Assembly: GCA_019009955.1 (NCBI GenBank) | Contig: CM032228.1 | Location: 5,394,501 to 5,458,500 of the forward strand | Origin: Riptortus pedestris | Taxonomy: Eukaryota; Arthropoda; Insecta; Hemiptera; Alydidae | Length of the DNA: 64,000 nucleotides | Direction: 5' to 3' | Part shown: positions 49,037 to 58,121 of the stretch, one piece after another | How positions within the stretch are numbered: position 1 is the first letter of the stretch | Layout: the number at the start of each line of letters is the position of its first letter | Position numbers and translations under genes: made by a program | The notes under the pieces: generated by a model | Database searches by the model: none | Told to the model about the DNA's origin: nothing | Seen by the model: the letters and a program-made list of their open reading frames with translations, nothing else

Positions 49037-50255
49037 GGTACTTGTGTATTATATCCACCACATTATACTTCCACTAGTTCCACGATAGAGTGCGCTACTG
49101 AAGTCGGACGCTAGCTCTCCCAGACTAATGAGGTTATCTTTTGTTAGAGTTGCGTTTCCGGTTTATTTCAGTTTGCTCTTTAGTGTTTGTTAATAGTTTA
49201 AAAATGCCTCTTTGGGATTTGCCAACGACTGAAGAAGACGCTGTGAAATATTTACAGGAGAGGAATATTTTGCCAATGAGAAGAAAATGTTATAATTCTC
49301 ATTGTATGAAACTTTATATTGGAAAAAAAAAGTATTTTTTGGAAGTGCAATGTGAGAAAGTGTGGCGAACAAGTGGGGGTTCGCATTGGTACTTGGTTCG
49401 AAGGGAGCAAAATTGCATTTTGTAATTCATTGAAATTCATGTACTGCTGGTGCGAAGAATTGACATCTGTCAATTTCTGCAAAAAAGAACTCAAAATTTC
49501 AAATAAGACTGCTATTGATTGGAATAGTTATATGAGGGAGTTGTGCCTCTTAGACATGGAAAGCCAACCTCTAAAGAAGATAGGTGGACCAAACTGTATT
49601 GTGGAAATAGATGAGAGTCTATTTACTCGACGAAAAAATAATTGTGGACGAATTTTACCCCAACAGTGGTTATTTGGAGGAATTTGTCGAGAGACAAAAG
49701 ATTCGTTTATCGTGACTGTTCCTGACAGAAATGCCACTACTCTTTTAGAGAAAATAATTCAGAATATAGCAGATGGTAGCACTATATATTCTGATTGCTG
49801 GAAAGGCTATCAAACAAATATATTACAAACACAAGGCTTCAAACATGCGAAAGTCAATCATAAATATAATTTTATTGACCCCGACACAGGAGCACATACT
49901 CAGACAGTGGAGGGAATGTGGGGAAGTGCTAAGTGGCGTAATAAAAAGCATCGTGGGACAGCCAGGCATCATCTGGAATCGTATTTGGCGGAATTCATAT
50001 GGCGACAGCACCATGGGAAAGGAAATGGAGACAGATTTCAGTCCATTTTAAATTCCATTTCCAAACATTTTCCTCCTAAATGTTAATAAAATGTTTTATT
50101 TTTAAAAATTGGGTTTTCTTTCATTTATCATTATAATTCCGTAGAAGGTTATAAGGTACGTATAACCTCCCTTGCGGGCAATGAATCGTACTACTTAAAA
50201 CAGTAGCGCATTCTAGCGTGGAACTAAAATGTGGTGGATATAATACACAAGTACC
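49037..50255. mobile_element. Merlin transposon, copy B, complete ends and 8-bp duplication
   Basis: Ends GGTACTTGTGTATTATATCC and its exact complement GGATATAATACACAAGTACC. The direct repeat TAATTTAG flanks it at 49029-49036 and 50256-50263. The 8-bp duplication and GG-start are the pattern of Merlin/IS1016 elements. Length 1219 bp. It looks recent. Confidence 0.95.
49204..50086 (+). pseudogene. Merlin / ISXO2-like transposase, one frameshift
   Basis: ATG at 49204 (MPLWDLPTTEEDAVKYLQER). A shift in the A-run at 49321-49331 leads into the main frame to 50086. Zinc ribbon CYNSHC...CNVRKC, GTWFEGSKIAF, FCKKELKISNKTAIDW, then DDE: IVEIDESLFTRRK, IYSDCWKGY, and HTQTVEGMWGSAKW. Catalytic residues all present; the single homopolymer shift could be a real mutation or a sequencing error. 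Close relative of copy A. Confidence 0.9.
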
Positions 50256-50294
50256 TAATTTAGTTCATCAACTTAAGTAGACGTTCTGGTTGCC

Positions 50295-50956
50295 ATGTCT
50301 CTTTTAAAATGTATTTTATGCAATACTACCTTTAATAGCATAAAGGAGTTGAGCAATCATAGGACAGTTTGTCAACAGTTGCCTCGTTCTAAATCTAGCT
50401 CTCATAAAAATGTTAAGGATACGTAAAATAGAATATCCCTCAAAGCGGGAGGTTTTACAACTAGGATTTAATGCAGGCGGTGTCAACAGCTTTGAAAAAC
50501 TTATCAGAGGAACAACTTATATAAACGGCTATGCAGTGAGTATGCATTTACCATATGGAGGTTTCGAATAGGTACCAGACCCTACAGGAATCAATATAGA
50601 AGAATTATCACCAACTGATGATATTTCAAATAGATGTGTTTTACTACCCTTCTTACTTGCATGACCAACATTAGGATTTACCCTTTTTACCAGGATACAT
50701 ACATACCCCCCCCCCCCCGGTTGCACAAGTGAATTGCTCATTTTAATAAGACAGAGCGAAATGTTCTACACTACACGAGTTTAGCTGAGACATTAAAACT
50801 CGAAATTAGGCTAAATAACAATTCATAATGCACTAAAGTTCCATCAGACTCCATGGTTAAAACCACACATAGATAGATTGTAATACAGGAGTTGAGAGCT
50901 ACTTGAAAGAGACTTCTATAAATTGTAAAATAATGCAACGTTCAGAAAATGTTAGG
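50295..50956 (+). pseudogene. C2H2 zinc finger plus protein-primed family B DNA polymerase, decayed
   Basis: Starts at ATG 50295 with a finger CILCNTTFNSIKELSNHR, then after frameshifts LGFNAGGVNSFEKL, GYAVSMHLPYGGFE (the region around polymerase motif A), NVLHYTSLAETLKL, FHQTPWLKPHID and ERDFYKL.NNATF. The order and spacing match the protein-primed polymerases of Polintons, adintoviruses and bidnaviruses (YGYAM...LPYGGF; HYRNLK; PWLKPYI; KDFFKLMNNAVFGK). The part between finger and motif A is mostly deleted, a C-run (50707-50718) shifts the frame, and there are several stops. It is cut on the right by a HINE-like copy. Confidence 0.8.
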
Positions 50957-51025
50957 AAAAATCCATCACGCAGGGGCTGCGTAAACTAAACAAGATTTCC
51001 TTCGTGAACAATCGATTAATCTACT
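50957..51025 (+). repeat. HINE-like repeat, terminal fragment
   Basis: AAAATCCATCACGCAGGGGC, TGCGTAAACTAAACAAGATTTCC and an AATCGATTAATCTACTTC-like follow-on. Only the hairpin end remains. Confidence 0.8.
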
Positions 51026-51078
51026 TCTTTTACAAAAAGCCTTCAAGTGAACAGCAAACAATTGCATAATATAAAGGT

Positions 51079-51530
51079 AAGTGTCCAGTTGAGAAAAAAA
51101 TAGTCTCTAGAGCAGTCTCGAGACTTGACTCAAATGTACCTGGAGATCGGTCTCTGGGAGAGGTTTGTCACAGGATCATTCCTGCTCTCGGCCTCTAGTC
51201 TCAAGTCTTGTTGGAACAGCTGAGACCTCAGTCTGAGACTTGCTTAGCAGATTCCAATCAAAGAGGGTGTTTTTTTCTTCAAAATTTATTCTTTTGTGTT
51301 TATTACATTTGGTAAAATGAGTGTGCGGCAGTGGACAGACGACGAAATTTTCAATTTGATTAATCTATACGAGGAAAAGGAATTTTTGTGGAATATTATT
51401 CACAAATTATACAGGAATCGAAATTTGAAAATCAGTGTATATGAAGAAATGGCGAACAAATTTGATTGTGATGCTCATGAGATACAAAGAAAAATACACA
51501 ACTTAAGAAATCAAGTAAATGCCGATTCCG
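51079..51530 (+). mobile_element. Harbinger element end with Myb/MADF-like ORF
   Basis: TAAGTGTCCAGTTGAGAAAA start and the subterminal GAGA/CTC region nearly equal the right end of the element at 18403-20948. The ORF from ATG 51317 reads MSVRQWTDDEIFNLINLYEE, LWNIIHKLYRNRN and VYEEMANKFDCDAHEIQRKI, a Myb/MADF-type domain. The frame passes at about 51530 into unrelated sequence, so the protein is truncated. Confidence 0.78.
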
Positions 51531-52082
51531 TGTTTCACTACGTGCTCTGTGAATCAATACGGGGACGCATTATCCACTCGGCCCTTGGGACCGCTGGACA
51601 GGCTTGATCAACTTCTTGAGGGAAACCTGCAACAAATCACCGGGTTCAGTCTTGGGTCCTCCAGGCACCTCATGTGCGCCTTCCAACCCGCTGACGACAC
51701 CTACGACCACCCCCCATCGTCGACCATGATTGCGCATGGTCAAACGGAACATGCAGATGTCCCCCCCCCCCTTAGAAAACTCGAAGATATTCACACAAGA
51801 GTGGTCAGAAAAATTGATTCAGGAAGCTGCCTCGCAGAAATCTTCATCAAAGTCGTCTACTATTTACTACAAGCACCGCGACAATGGGTTGTCGCTTACG
51901 AGGAAGGATCCCGCACAAGAGTACCTCATCAAGTTGGATGTATTTCCTGTGAAGGTAGTCGCGTCGATGAAAAGAATGGAATGGTGGAGGACTGCTCAAT
52001 TCCGATCCTTAGTGGGGGTTCGGTCAAACTCGGAGATATATTCGAGGGTTCAGGGACTGATGGCACAATTACTAAGTCACGG
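51531..52082. other. unassigned, GC-richer sequence with open frames
   Basis: Plus-strand frames of 221 and 118 codons and a minus-strand frame of 74 overlap here. The sequence is not AT-rich like its flanks and may be another mobile element, but I recognise no domain. One plus-strand frame reads EYLIKLDVFPVKVVASMKRM. Confidence 0.3.
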
Positions 52083-52838
52083 ATGAGTGCTGCCTCCTGC
52101 ACAGAGACACCACACCCATCTCTTCATTACAGTGAGTGCTGCCTCCTGCACAGAGACACCACACCCATCTCTTCATTACAGTGAGTGCTGCCTCCTGCGC
52201 AGAGCCACCACACCCATCTCTTCATTACAGTGAGTGCTGCCTCCTGCACAGAGCCACCACACCCATCACTTCATTACAGTGAGTGCTGCCTCCTGCACAG
52301 AGACACCACACCCATCTCTTCATTACAGTGAGTGCTGCCTCCTGCACAGAGACACCACACCCATCTCTTCATTACAGTGAGTGCTGCCTCCTGCACAGAG
52401 ACACCACACCCATCACTTCATTACAGTGAGTGCTGCCTCCTGCACAGAGACACCACACACATCTCTTCATTACAGTGAGTGCTGCCTCCTGCACAGAGAC
52501 ACCACACCCATCTCTTCATTACAGTGAGTGCTGCCTCCTGCACAGAGACACCACACCCATCACTTCATTACAGTGAGTGCTGCCTCCTGCACAGAGCCAC
52601 CACACCCATCTCTTCATTACAGTGAGTGCTGCCTCCTGCACAGAGACACCACACCCATCTCTTCATTACAGTGAGTGCTGCCTCCTGCACAGAGCCACCA
52701 CATCCATCTCTTCATTACAGTGAGTGCTGCCTCCTGCACAGAGACACCACACCCATCTCTTCATTACAGTGAGTGCTGCCTCCTGCACAGAGACACCACA
52801 CCCATCACTTCATTACAGTGAGTGCTGCCTCCTGCACA
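52083..52838. repeat. 49-bp tandem array, about 15 units
   Basis: Unit GTGAGTGCTGCCTCCTGCAC followed by AGAGACACCACACCCATC and a TTCATTACA end. Units are nearly identical, with GACACC/GCCACC and CTCTTC/CACTTC variants, so it expanded recently. Confidence 0.95.
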
Positions 52839-53611
52839 GGGCACATTTTTTACATTACTTTTGGGCCTTAATTTAAGGCTGGTGCACTATTTATTAAATT
52901 CATCGCATCAAAACGAAATTTTTCGTTCATCTCCGACGTGTTACTCGTGTAAGGAATCGCTCTTTTCGTTTTATGATTTGCATTCATTTAAATGCACTCC
53001 GTTGGCAGAAGGCATAAGGGCTGGAGCGAGTTTTACACATTGATTGTTATTCAAACAAAAATATCTACTTGTCACACAAACATAGTTATGTTTGTAAAAC
53101 TCCATCGCACACTGGGGGAGTATCTCGAATTATACATCTATATACCCAGATTTGGCAATGACATTTTTCTTCTTCCTTCTCGAGACGTATATAAGCAGCA
53201 AAATACACATCCGGATAATTCCAGTCTTCTCCGAAGAACCTCATTGACATGAGCAACGTACGATAATTACACCACTCTGCAACATTTTTTATGTTTTGAT
53301 GTTTTTATATTTTTTTTTAAGGTATTTTGTTCACTGAATTCGAATATGAAGTTCGATTTTACCTAACACGTACAGTTTTCATAGAGCCTCACATGATACT
53401 ATTAAATATTTTTATTGATTTCGGCCAGTTAGAGAGGGTATTTCAATCATAATTATTGACAGTTGGCATCACTGTGCGAGTCAAAGCGCCATTTCCAGTA
53501 TCTCTCTCAACAATTAGATGACATAGCTTGTTTCAGCTTATGTTATGTTATTACTTAGTGTATGTATAGAACAGTGATTTTCAGTTGTAACAAGACGTTT
53601 AAGTAAGTGAA
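52839..53611. other. unassigned sequence
   Basis: Several short frames, none recognised. A TGTTACTCGTGTAAGGAATC region encodes CYSCKESL in one frame, possibly a zinc-binding fragment. The part after 53290 is AT-rich and directly precedes the next gene, so it may hold its promoter. Confidence 0.3.
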
Positions 53612-55370
53612 ATGAGTTCACGTAAGTGTTTAAACAATTCTGATATATTCTGTTACATCTGTGGAAGTTATGTTACAGTAAAGCAGAGACAAAATATAAC
53701 CAGATTCGTAAAACAGGCATATCTTGCTTATTTTGGCATACGGATTGGGGATCAGGACAAGAGTTGGGCACCCCATAAAGTTTGTGAAACATGTGTTGAG
53801 GCCTTTGAGGCTGTGGAGAGAACCTCAAAACCACGTAAATGATTGTTACTTCTGTATGGTTAGTGTGGAAGGACACAATGTTAAAAGGAAAAAAAATTTA
53901 ATTTACCCTAATATTCCTTCGGCTTTGAGGCCAGTTCCCCATAATCAATCACTTCCAGTCCATGGCCCAGCAGCAGAGTTGGGAAAAATAGTTATCGACT
54001 CAGATTATGATCATGGCAATAGTTCAACCTCAGACGAGTACTGTCCGAGTGAGGACGGTAACAAGTCTCAGCAGTTCGAGCAAGCTTACTCCCTGTGGAC
54101 GGACGATTATTATTCATACCATAAGTATACCAGCAGTGTTACTACCGTACCTACTGCTTCTAAATCCGGCCCTGATTTAACTTTCGCGTCCGATGCAGAC
54201 CATTATTACAATAGTCAATTGGACGAAGTAATTGCTAGGCATTGGATGCAGACTTATATACTTGACCACACATTGAATTTGACAACCGGTCCCCCCGCCT
54301 TGAGAGGGAAGAAAGCATTTGATAGTTATATTGAAGAACGTATCCTACCTGTGAGAAGAATGTCACAACCAGAGACCGTCGCTATCGCACTGTCCGATGA
54401 TGACGTACCTATTGTACCAGAGAACAACGCTCAGCAGGTGGACGTCGATACTAAGTTGAAGAAAACGAAGAAAGAAACTAAGAGGAAACCGTTACAGAGG
54501 AAAACAGTACGTTCACCGAAAAAACCCAAGTTCCCAAGAATTCTGGTAAATCATTTTTTGCAGACTGTATTTGTTCTTTCAGTTTGAATTACGGTAACTT
54601 AACATCACCTTCTAAAACTAATAATTTTGCATTTATGGACTGTGTTAATAGCAGGATCATCAAATGGAACGAGGCAGCGGTAGATCCAGCGTTCGAGGAA
54701 ACATTCCTCGATCTCATGCAGGGCAACCCAATAAAGGTGAATATCAAACACTCTGCACCCAGGCAAGTCAACAAGACACCACTCATTGTTACAGCCAACA
54801 GGCCAGTGTTTCCCAATACAACGAGGTTCAACATTAGGAGACTTACCTTCTTCTGGCACGCATGTGACACTCTACGTGATGCTCCTGGAAAGCCACATCC
54901 ATACGCTCTAGTTCATATATTTGGTTATTTTTTATTTAAGGAAGATGGTATTAATGGGATATATATTAATGAATTACCAAAGAACATTGTCAATAAAAGT
55001 CTTGTGCAAAGGGAGGATGTGCTACTTCCCCCTCTTCACATAAAACTAGGTTTAATGAAACAGTTCACCAAAGCTCTTTCAAAAGAAGGTGAATGTTTCA
55101 AATACCTCAAGGATAAGTTTCCGAAGATATCAAGCGAGAAGCTGAAAGAAGGAATTTTTGTGGGACCGCAAATTAGAAAACTGATGAAAGACAATGATTT
55201 TGATAAAACCATGACTTTTAAAGAGAAGAATGCTTGGTTATCCTTTAAGGAAGTTGTAGAAAAGTTCCTAGGAAACCATAAGGATCCTCACTATAGACAG
55301 ATTGTGAAGAGAATGTTGAGCAATTTTATGAAATTGGGGTGCAATATGAGCATAAAGATACATTTTCTTC
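53612..55370 (+). pseudogene. repetitive arthropod gene family member (MSSRKC family), replaced in the middle
   Basis: The N-terminal part (53612-54065) reads MSSRKCLNNSDIFCYICGSY, FVKQAYLAYFGIRIGDQDKS, a CETCVE pair, then after a deletion and frameshift near 53800 WREPQNHVNDCYFCMVSVEG and YPNIPSALRPVPH. The C-terminal part (about 54965-55370) reads VLLPPLHIKLGLMKQFTKAL, LKEGIFVGPQIRKLM and WLSFKEVVEKFLGNHKDP, up to LGCNMSIKIHFLH. I recall both parts from one widespread, multi-copy arthropod protein of unknown function with zinc-binding Cys pairs. In its centre lies unrelated NS1-like sequence. Confidence 0.7.
54070..54960 (+). pseudogene. NS1-like superfamily 3 helicase fragment
   Basis: The recognisable part begins near 54565 with FSLNYGNL, then NFAFMDC, RIIKWNEAAVD (Walker B-like), LMQGNPIKVNIKHSA and KTPLIVTANRPVFP (motif C / sensor 1). 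These follow the order seen in parvovirus and bidnavirus NS1 helicases. The Walker A P-loop is not present; a Lys-rich stretch (KKTKKETKRKPLQRK) stands before it. A run of six T (54554-54559) puts the two halves in different frames. The 54070-54540 part (Tyr-rich, then acidic, then basic) is unassigned. Sequence divergence from classical parvoviruses is large. Confidence 0.62.
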
Positions 55371-55374
55371 ACAC

Positions 55375-55547
55375 CCTGGTTATAATGTCTCCATTAAAAT
55401 GTATTTTGTGCAATAACTCATTTAATTCAATAAAGGAATTGAATAATCATAGAAGGGAATGTCAACAGTTACCCAGTTGTAGCCACCAAAATGTTAAGAG
55501 GCGTAAAATAGGAGAACCATCAAAGCGTGAAATTCTACAACTAGGTT
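55375..55547 (+). pseudogene. C2H2 finger of the polymerase gene, second copy
   Basis: ATG then CILCNNSFNSIKELNNHRREC, CSHQNVKRRKIGEPSKRE and ILQLGF, matching 50295-50475 closely in DNA and protein. Similarity stops at CTAGGTTTTG, where this copy changes to integrase sequence. It is also in frame with the gene before it, which looks accidental. Confidence 0.8.
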
Positions 55548-56240
55548 TTGATACACGGGCCGGTGAGACTCCATTACAGAAGGAGGCGATATAACATAAA
55601 GGGTCTCAGTGACCTGTGGGAAGCTGACCTCATCAATATGATAGAGCATCAAAATAAAAAAAAAGGTTATAAGTATATTCTTGTAGTAATAGATGCATTT
55701 TCAAAATTCACTTTCGCTGAACTATTGAAAACGAAACGTGGTTTAGATGTAACAAAAGCATTTCAGAAAATATTGTCACGTGCTGAATATCAACCTAGAT
55801 TGTTGCAAACAGATGAAGGGAAAAAACTTTATAACAGCTACTTTCAGAAACTGATGAACAAAAAGGGAATTGAACATTACAGTACATATTCGACTATTAA
55901 AGCTGCACATATAGAGCGTGTGATAAGACCAATAAAAACAAAGTTGTACAAACAATTCAGTCTAAATGGATCATACAAGTATTTAGATATAATACAGGAT
56001 GTAATTAGGGAATATAATAATGATAAGCATAGAACAATAAATATGGCTCCTGCTGATGTAAACAAAAGCAATGAAAGTGAATTATTACTTCGATATAGCA
56101 AACTTCCACGTTCCGATAGTATCAGACGAAAAAGTACATCACGCTTCAAACTACATCTACATGACAACGTACGTATTTCAAGAATGAGAAAAATAAAATA
56201 TATATACAGCTTCCGAATAGAAGAGCTAAATGAAGAGTAG
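55548..56240 (+). CDS. retroviral-type integrase of a Polinton-class element
   Basis: Starts without its own ATG after the zinc finger junction: LHYRRRRYNIKGLSDLWEAD, then ADLINM (first Asp), YKYILVVIDAFSKFTFAELL, LLQTDEGKKLYN (second Asp), IEHYSTYSTIKAAHIERVIR (Glu), and LDIIQDVIREYNNDKHRTIN followed by MAPADV. All three acidic residues of the rve triad are present, the last two about 33 residues apart. The protein would join element ends to host DNA. Near residue 210 (DNVRISRMRKI) it leaves the family pattern and stops after 20 more residues. The missing tail, or that of a sister copy, is at 60862-61136. The core is open, but start and end are altered, so it is probably inactive. Confidence 0.82.
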   Translation: MIHGPVRLHYRRRRYNIKGLSDLWEADLINMIEHQNKKKGYKYILVVIDAFSKFTFAELLKTKRGLDVTKAFQKILSRAEYQPRLLQTDEGKKLYNSYFQKLMNKKGIEHYSTYSTIKAAHIERVIRPIKTKLYKQFSLNGSYKYLDIIQDVIREYNNDKHRTINMAPADVNKSNESELLLRYSKLPRSDSIRRKSTSRFKLHLHDNVRISRMRKIKYIYSFRIEELNEE

Positions 56241-56346
56241 TAACACACTCCCGGAATCTGAGAAAGTAAAAATGTATTTAATTATATTTATTCCTTTATA
56301 CACTTTTTTATTTCACTAACAATTGTTTTATTTTATTGGTTTTTGT

Positions 56347-56535
56347 ATGTCTCTTACTGATAAACTTAATCAAATTCCCGCCTACAAAAATTTGGGAGAG
56401 CTGGAACTAGGAGCTACTTATATTATAAAAAAACTTGAGAGAAAGAGAAGTGAGTATGGCGAGACTTTAGAAATTATAATTCAAAAAGAAGGGGGAGGAG
56501 AATACGTTAAATCATATTTACATACATTGGAGTAA
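56347..56535 (+). CDS. small GELE-family protein, short form
   Basis: 62 aa from ATG 56347. It shares with the 118-aa protein at 62413 the pattern LGELELGATYIIKKLERK, YGETLEIII and GGGEYVKSYL. I recall similar short proteins as common companions of endogenous Polinton-class elements in insects. The fold may be a small OB-like single-strand DNA binding domain; that is a guess. The C-terminal half is missing. Confidence 0.55.
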   Translation: MSLTDKLNQIPAYKNLGELELGATYIIKKLERKRSEYGETLEIIIQKEGGGEYVKSYLHTLE

Positions 56536-56603
56536 TATGGGTTATGATCGTAACTCTTTGAGAAAATTATTTATTTATTTAATTTTTTTCTTTACATATT
56601 CAG

Positions 56604-56725
56604 ATGGAGTCTCATGCTAAAAACCTTAACTACCTAGTTGCTCCTAAGACATCCCAACAGATAAAATCAGGGGGTGAACTTGAAAAAAGCAAAGCCTATT
56701 CCATTCATGCATTCTCATCAGTAGT
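56604..56725 (+). pseudogene. GELE-family protein, truncated by a C-rich insertion
   Basis: MESHAKNLNYLVAPKTSQQI, GGELEKSKAYSIHAFSSV. It is nearly the same as the first 40 residues of the protein at 62413, then broken by C-rich sequence (56740-56870) in which a block of about 50 bp is duplicated (CTCTGCC(C)n and ATTCTGCC(C)n). The ATG directly follows TTTACATATTCAG, a good splice acceptor, in both this copy and the one at 62413. Confidence 0.7.
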
Positions 56726-57087
56726 GTTATATTGGGGACTCTGCCCCCCCCCCACTCCTCGCCCCTGTAGGCTCATGGGGATTCTGCCCCCCCCCCACTC
56801 CTCAGCCCTGTCGGTCTTCTGGCGCACCCCGCCCCCACCCCCTGACCGGCCTGGAGGTTCACCCCCCCTAAATGGTGGTCACATGACATAAGCGAGGAGA
56901 AAGAATCATTAGATTGAGTCATGGTATGAGGAAGAAGCTTCTGTCTGTGAACTCACCCAGCTCTTATTAGTTCAGCGGATGTATTATTATCATTTCGCTG
57001 TTAGCAATGCGATTAAATGTGGTTTATTTTAAAGGGGCATGTCGGTGCTGGCCCGAACACACTCATTCATGATTGCGATCACAAATA

Positions 57088-57098
57088 TATATAAATAG
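57088..57098 (+). promoter_or_regulatory. TATA box before the W-repeat gene
   Basis: TATATAAATAG, about 80 bp upstream of ATG 57177. It is the same motif as before the genes further on. Confidence 0.45.
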
Positions 57099-57176
57099 TA
57101 TTATCATGAAGGCGGTGGTTATAATTGTTATAAATATGACTGGTGAGCGATGATTATGTGTATTATAGATTAGAAG

Positions 57177-57602
57177 ATGACTTCATGCACATGCTGGGAT
57201 GAGATTTCGTCCTCAGACGGACTCTGCTATAATTTTCTTCTCCATTTTCAACACAAGTTGAATTGGGAATTAGTATCGAAACATTATCGATTTAGCACAC
57301 AAGAATTAGGATCATTTATTAATCTAGTTGATTGGAAAACAATTTCTAGATATAATCCTATTACTGATGATATATTATACCACTATTACAACTTGTTGGA
57401 TTGGGACATAATATGTAAATATAGAATGTTATACGAGTATCAGATAGTAAAGTACAAGGATCGCGTGAACTGGGCTGTGTTATGCGAAAGGGACTACATT
57501 ACAAATAATTTCAGATTAAACTATTATGAAGATTACAAAAATTACCACAAAAAAATGTTTGGTGACGTAGACCCCCCTCCAATTGAGCAACTATTAAAAT
57601 AA
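57177..57602 (+). CDS. W-repeat protein 1
   Basis: 141 aa, intact from ATG to TAA, followed by AATAAA-like sequence. It consists of about six units of 20-23 residues with a conserved Trp: LHFQHKLNWELVSKHYRFST, INLVDWKTISRYNPITDDIL, YNLLDWDIICKYRMLYEYQI, KDRVNWAVLC. The spacing and D/N-W-x-x-[IL]-[SC] core resemble W-repeats of some large DNA viruses (marseillevirus/iridovirus-type proteins). Function unknown. It probably folds as short helical hairpins. The gene belongs to the same cluster as the one at 58122. Confidence 0.65.
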   Translation: MTSCTCWDEISSSDGLCYNFLLHFQHKLNWELVSKHYRFSTQELGSFINLVDWKTISRYNPITDDILYHYYNLLDWDIICKYRMLYEYQIVKYKDRVNWAVLCERDYITNNFRLNYYEDYKNYHKKMFGDVDPPPIEQLLK

Positions 57603-57654
57603 AGAAAATAAAAAAAAACTCCCCCAGTTCTCTTTTTGCAACCTGTGAGTGAAC

Positions 57655-58023
57655 ATGGACATAGAAAAGATGGATGTCAGTGAACCCCTCGACATGTTGA
57701 AACATGAAAAGGCAGGTGGTATGAGTCATCAACAGCAATTTCCAGACTACAGAGGCAGCCCTCAAGAACCCATGGACATAGAAATGATGGATGTCAACGG
57801 CCCATTCGACATGATTATACATGAAAGGGTAAACAGTATGACTCATCAACAAATTCCTGGTTATAGTGGCATACCTCAAGGACAATTGGAATTAGAAATG
57901 ATGACGGGTAAACCACTCGACATTTTGAAACATGAGAAGGTTAGCAAAATTAAAGTTACACAAAGCGAGTACAGGAGGCGACTAGACATCTTTATTACGA
58001 AACTACAAGAATTGAAGGTTTAA
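57655..58023 (+). CDS. protein with three 40-residue repeats
   Basis: 122 aa from ATG 57655. Repeats start MDIEKMDVSEPLDMLKHEK, MDIEMMDVNGPFDMIIHER and LELEMMTGKPLDILKHEK, each followed by a Gln-rich HQQ...P.Y.G.P stretch in the first two. A TAA at 58021-58023 ends it, but the same frame continues to 58152 with ISQYEISQTDKIREIL and a probable amphipathic helix, so the stop may be secondary. No known domain. Lies 52 nt after the W-repeat gene. Confidence 0.5.
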   Translation: MDIEKMDVSEPLDMLKHEKAGGMSHQQQFPDYRGSPQEPMDIEMMDVNGPFDMIIHERVNSMTHQQIPGYSGIPQGQLELEMMTGKPLDILKHEKVSKIKVTQSEYRRRLDIFITKLQELKV

Positions 58024-58121
58024 ATCTCGCAGTACGAAATTAGTCAAACAGATAAGATCAGAGAAATACTTAAAATTATAAAACAACTTGAAAATCTCTC
58101 AGTACCGATACAGCACTCGCC

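Noticed and set aside
54546..54586. Short intron (GTAAAT to TTTCAG) between the two helicase-region frames
   Set aside because: It would be about 41 nt and would remove codons that match the NS1 pattern in the shifted frame; a one-base change in the T-run explains the data better.
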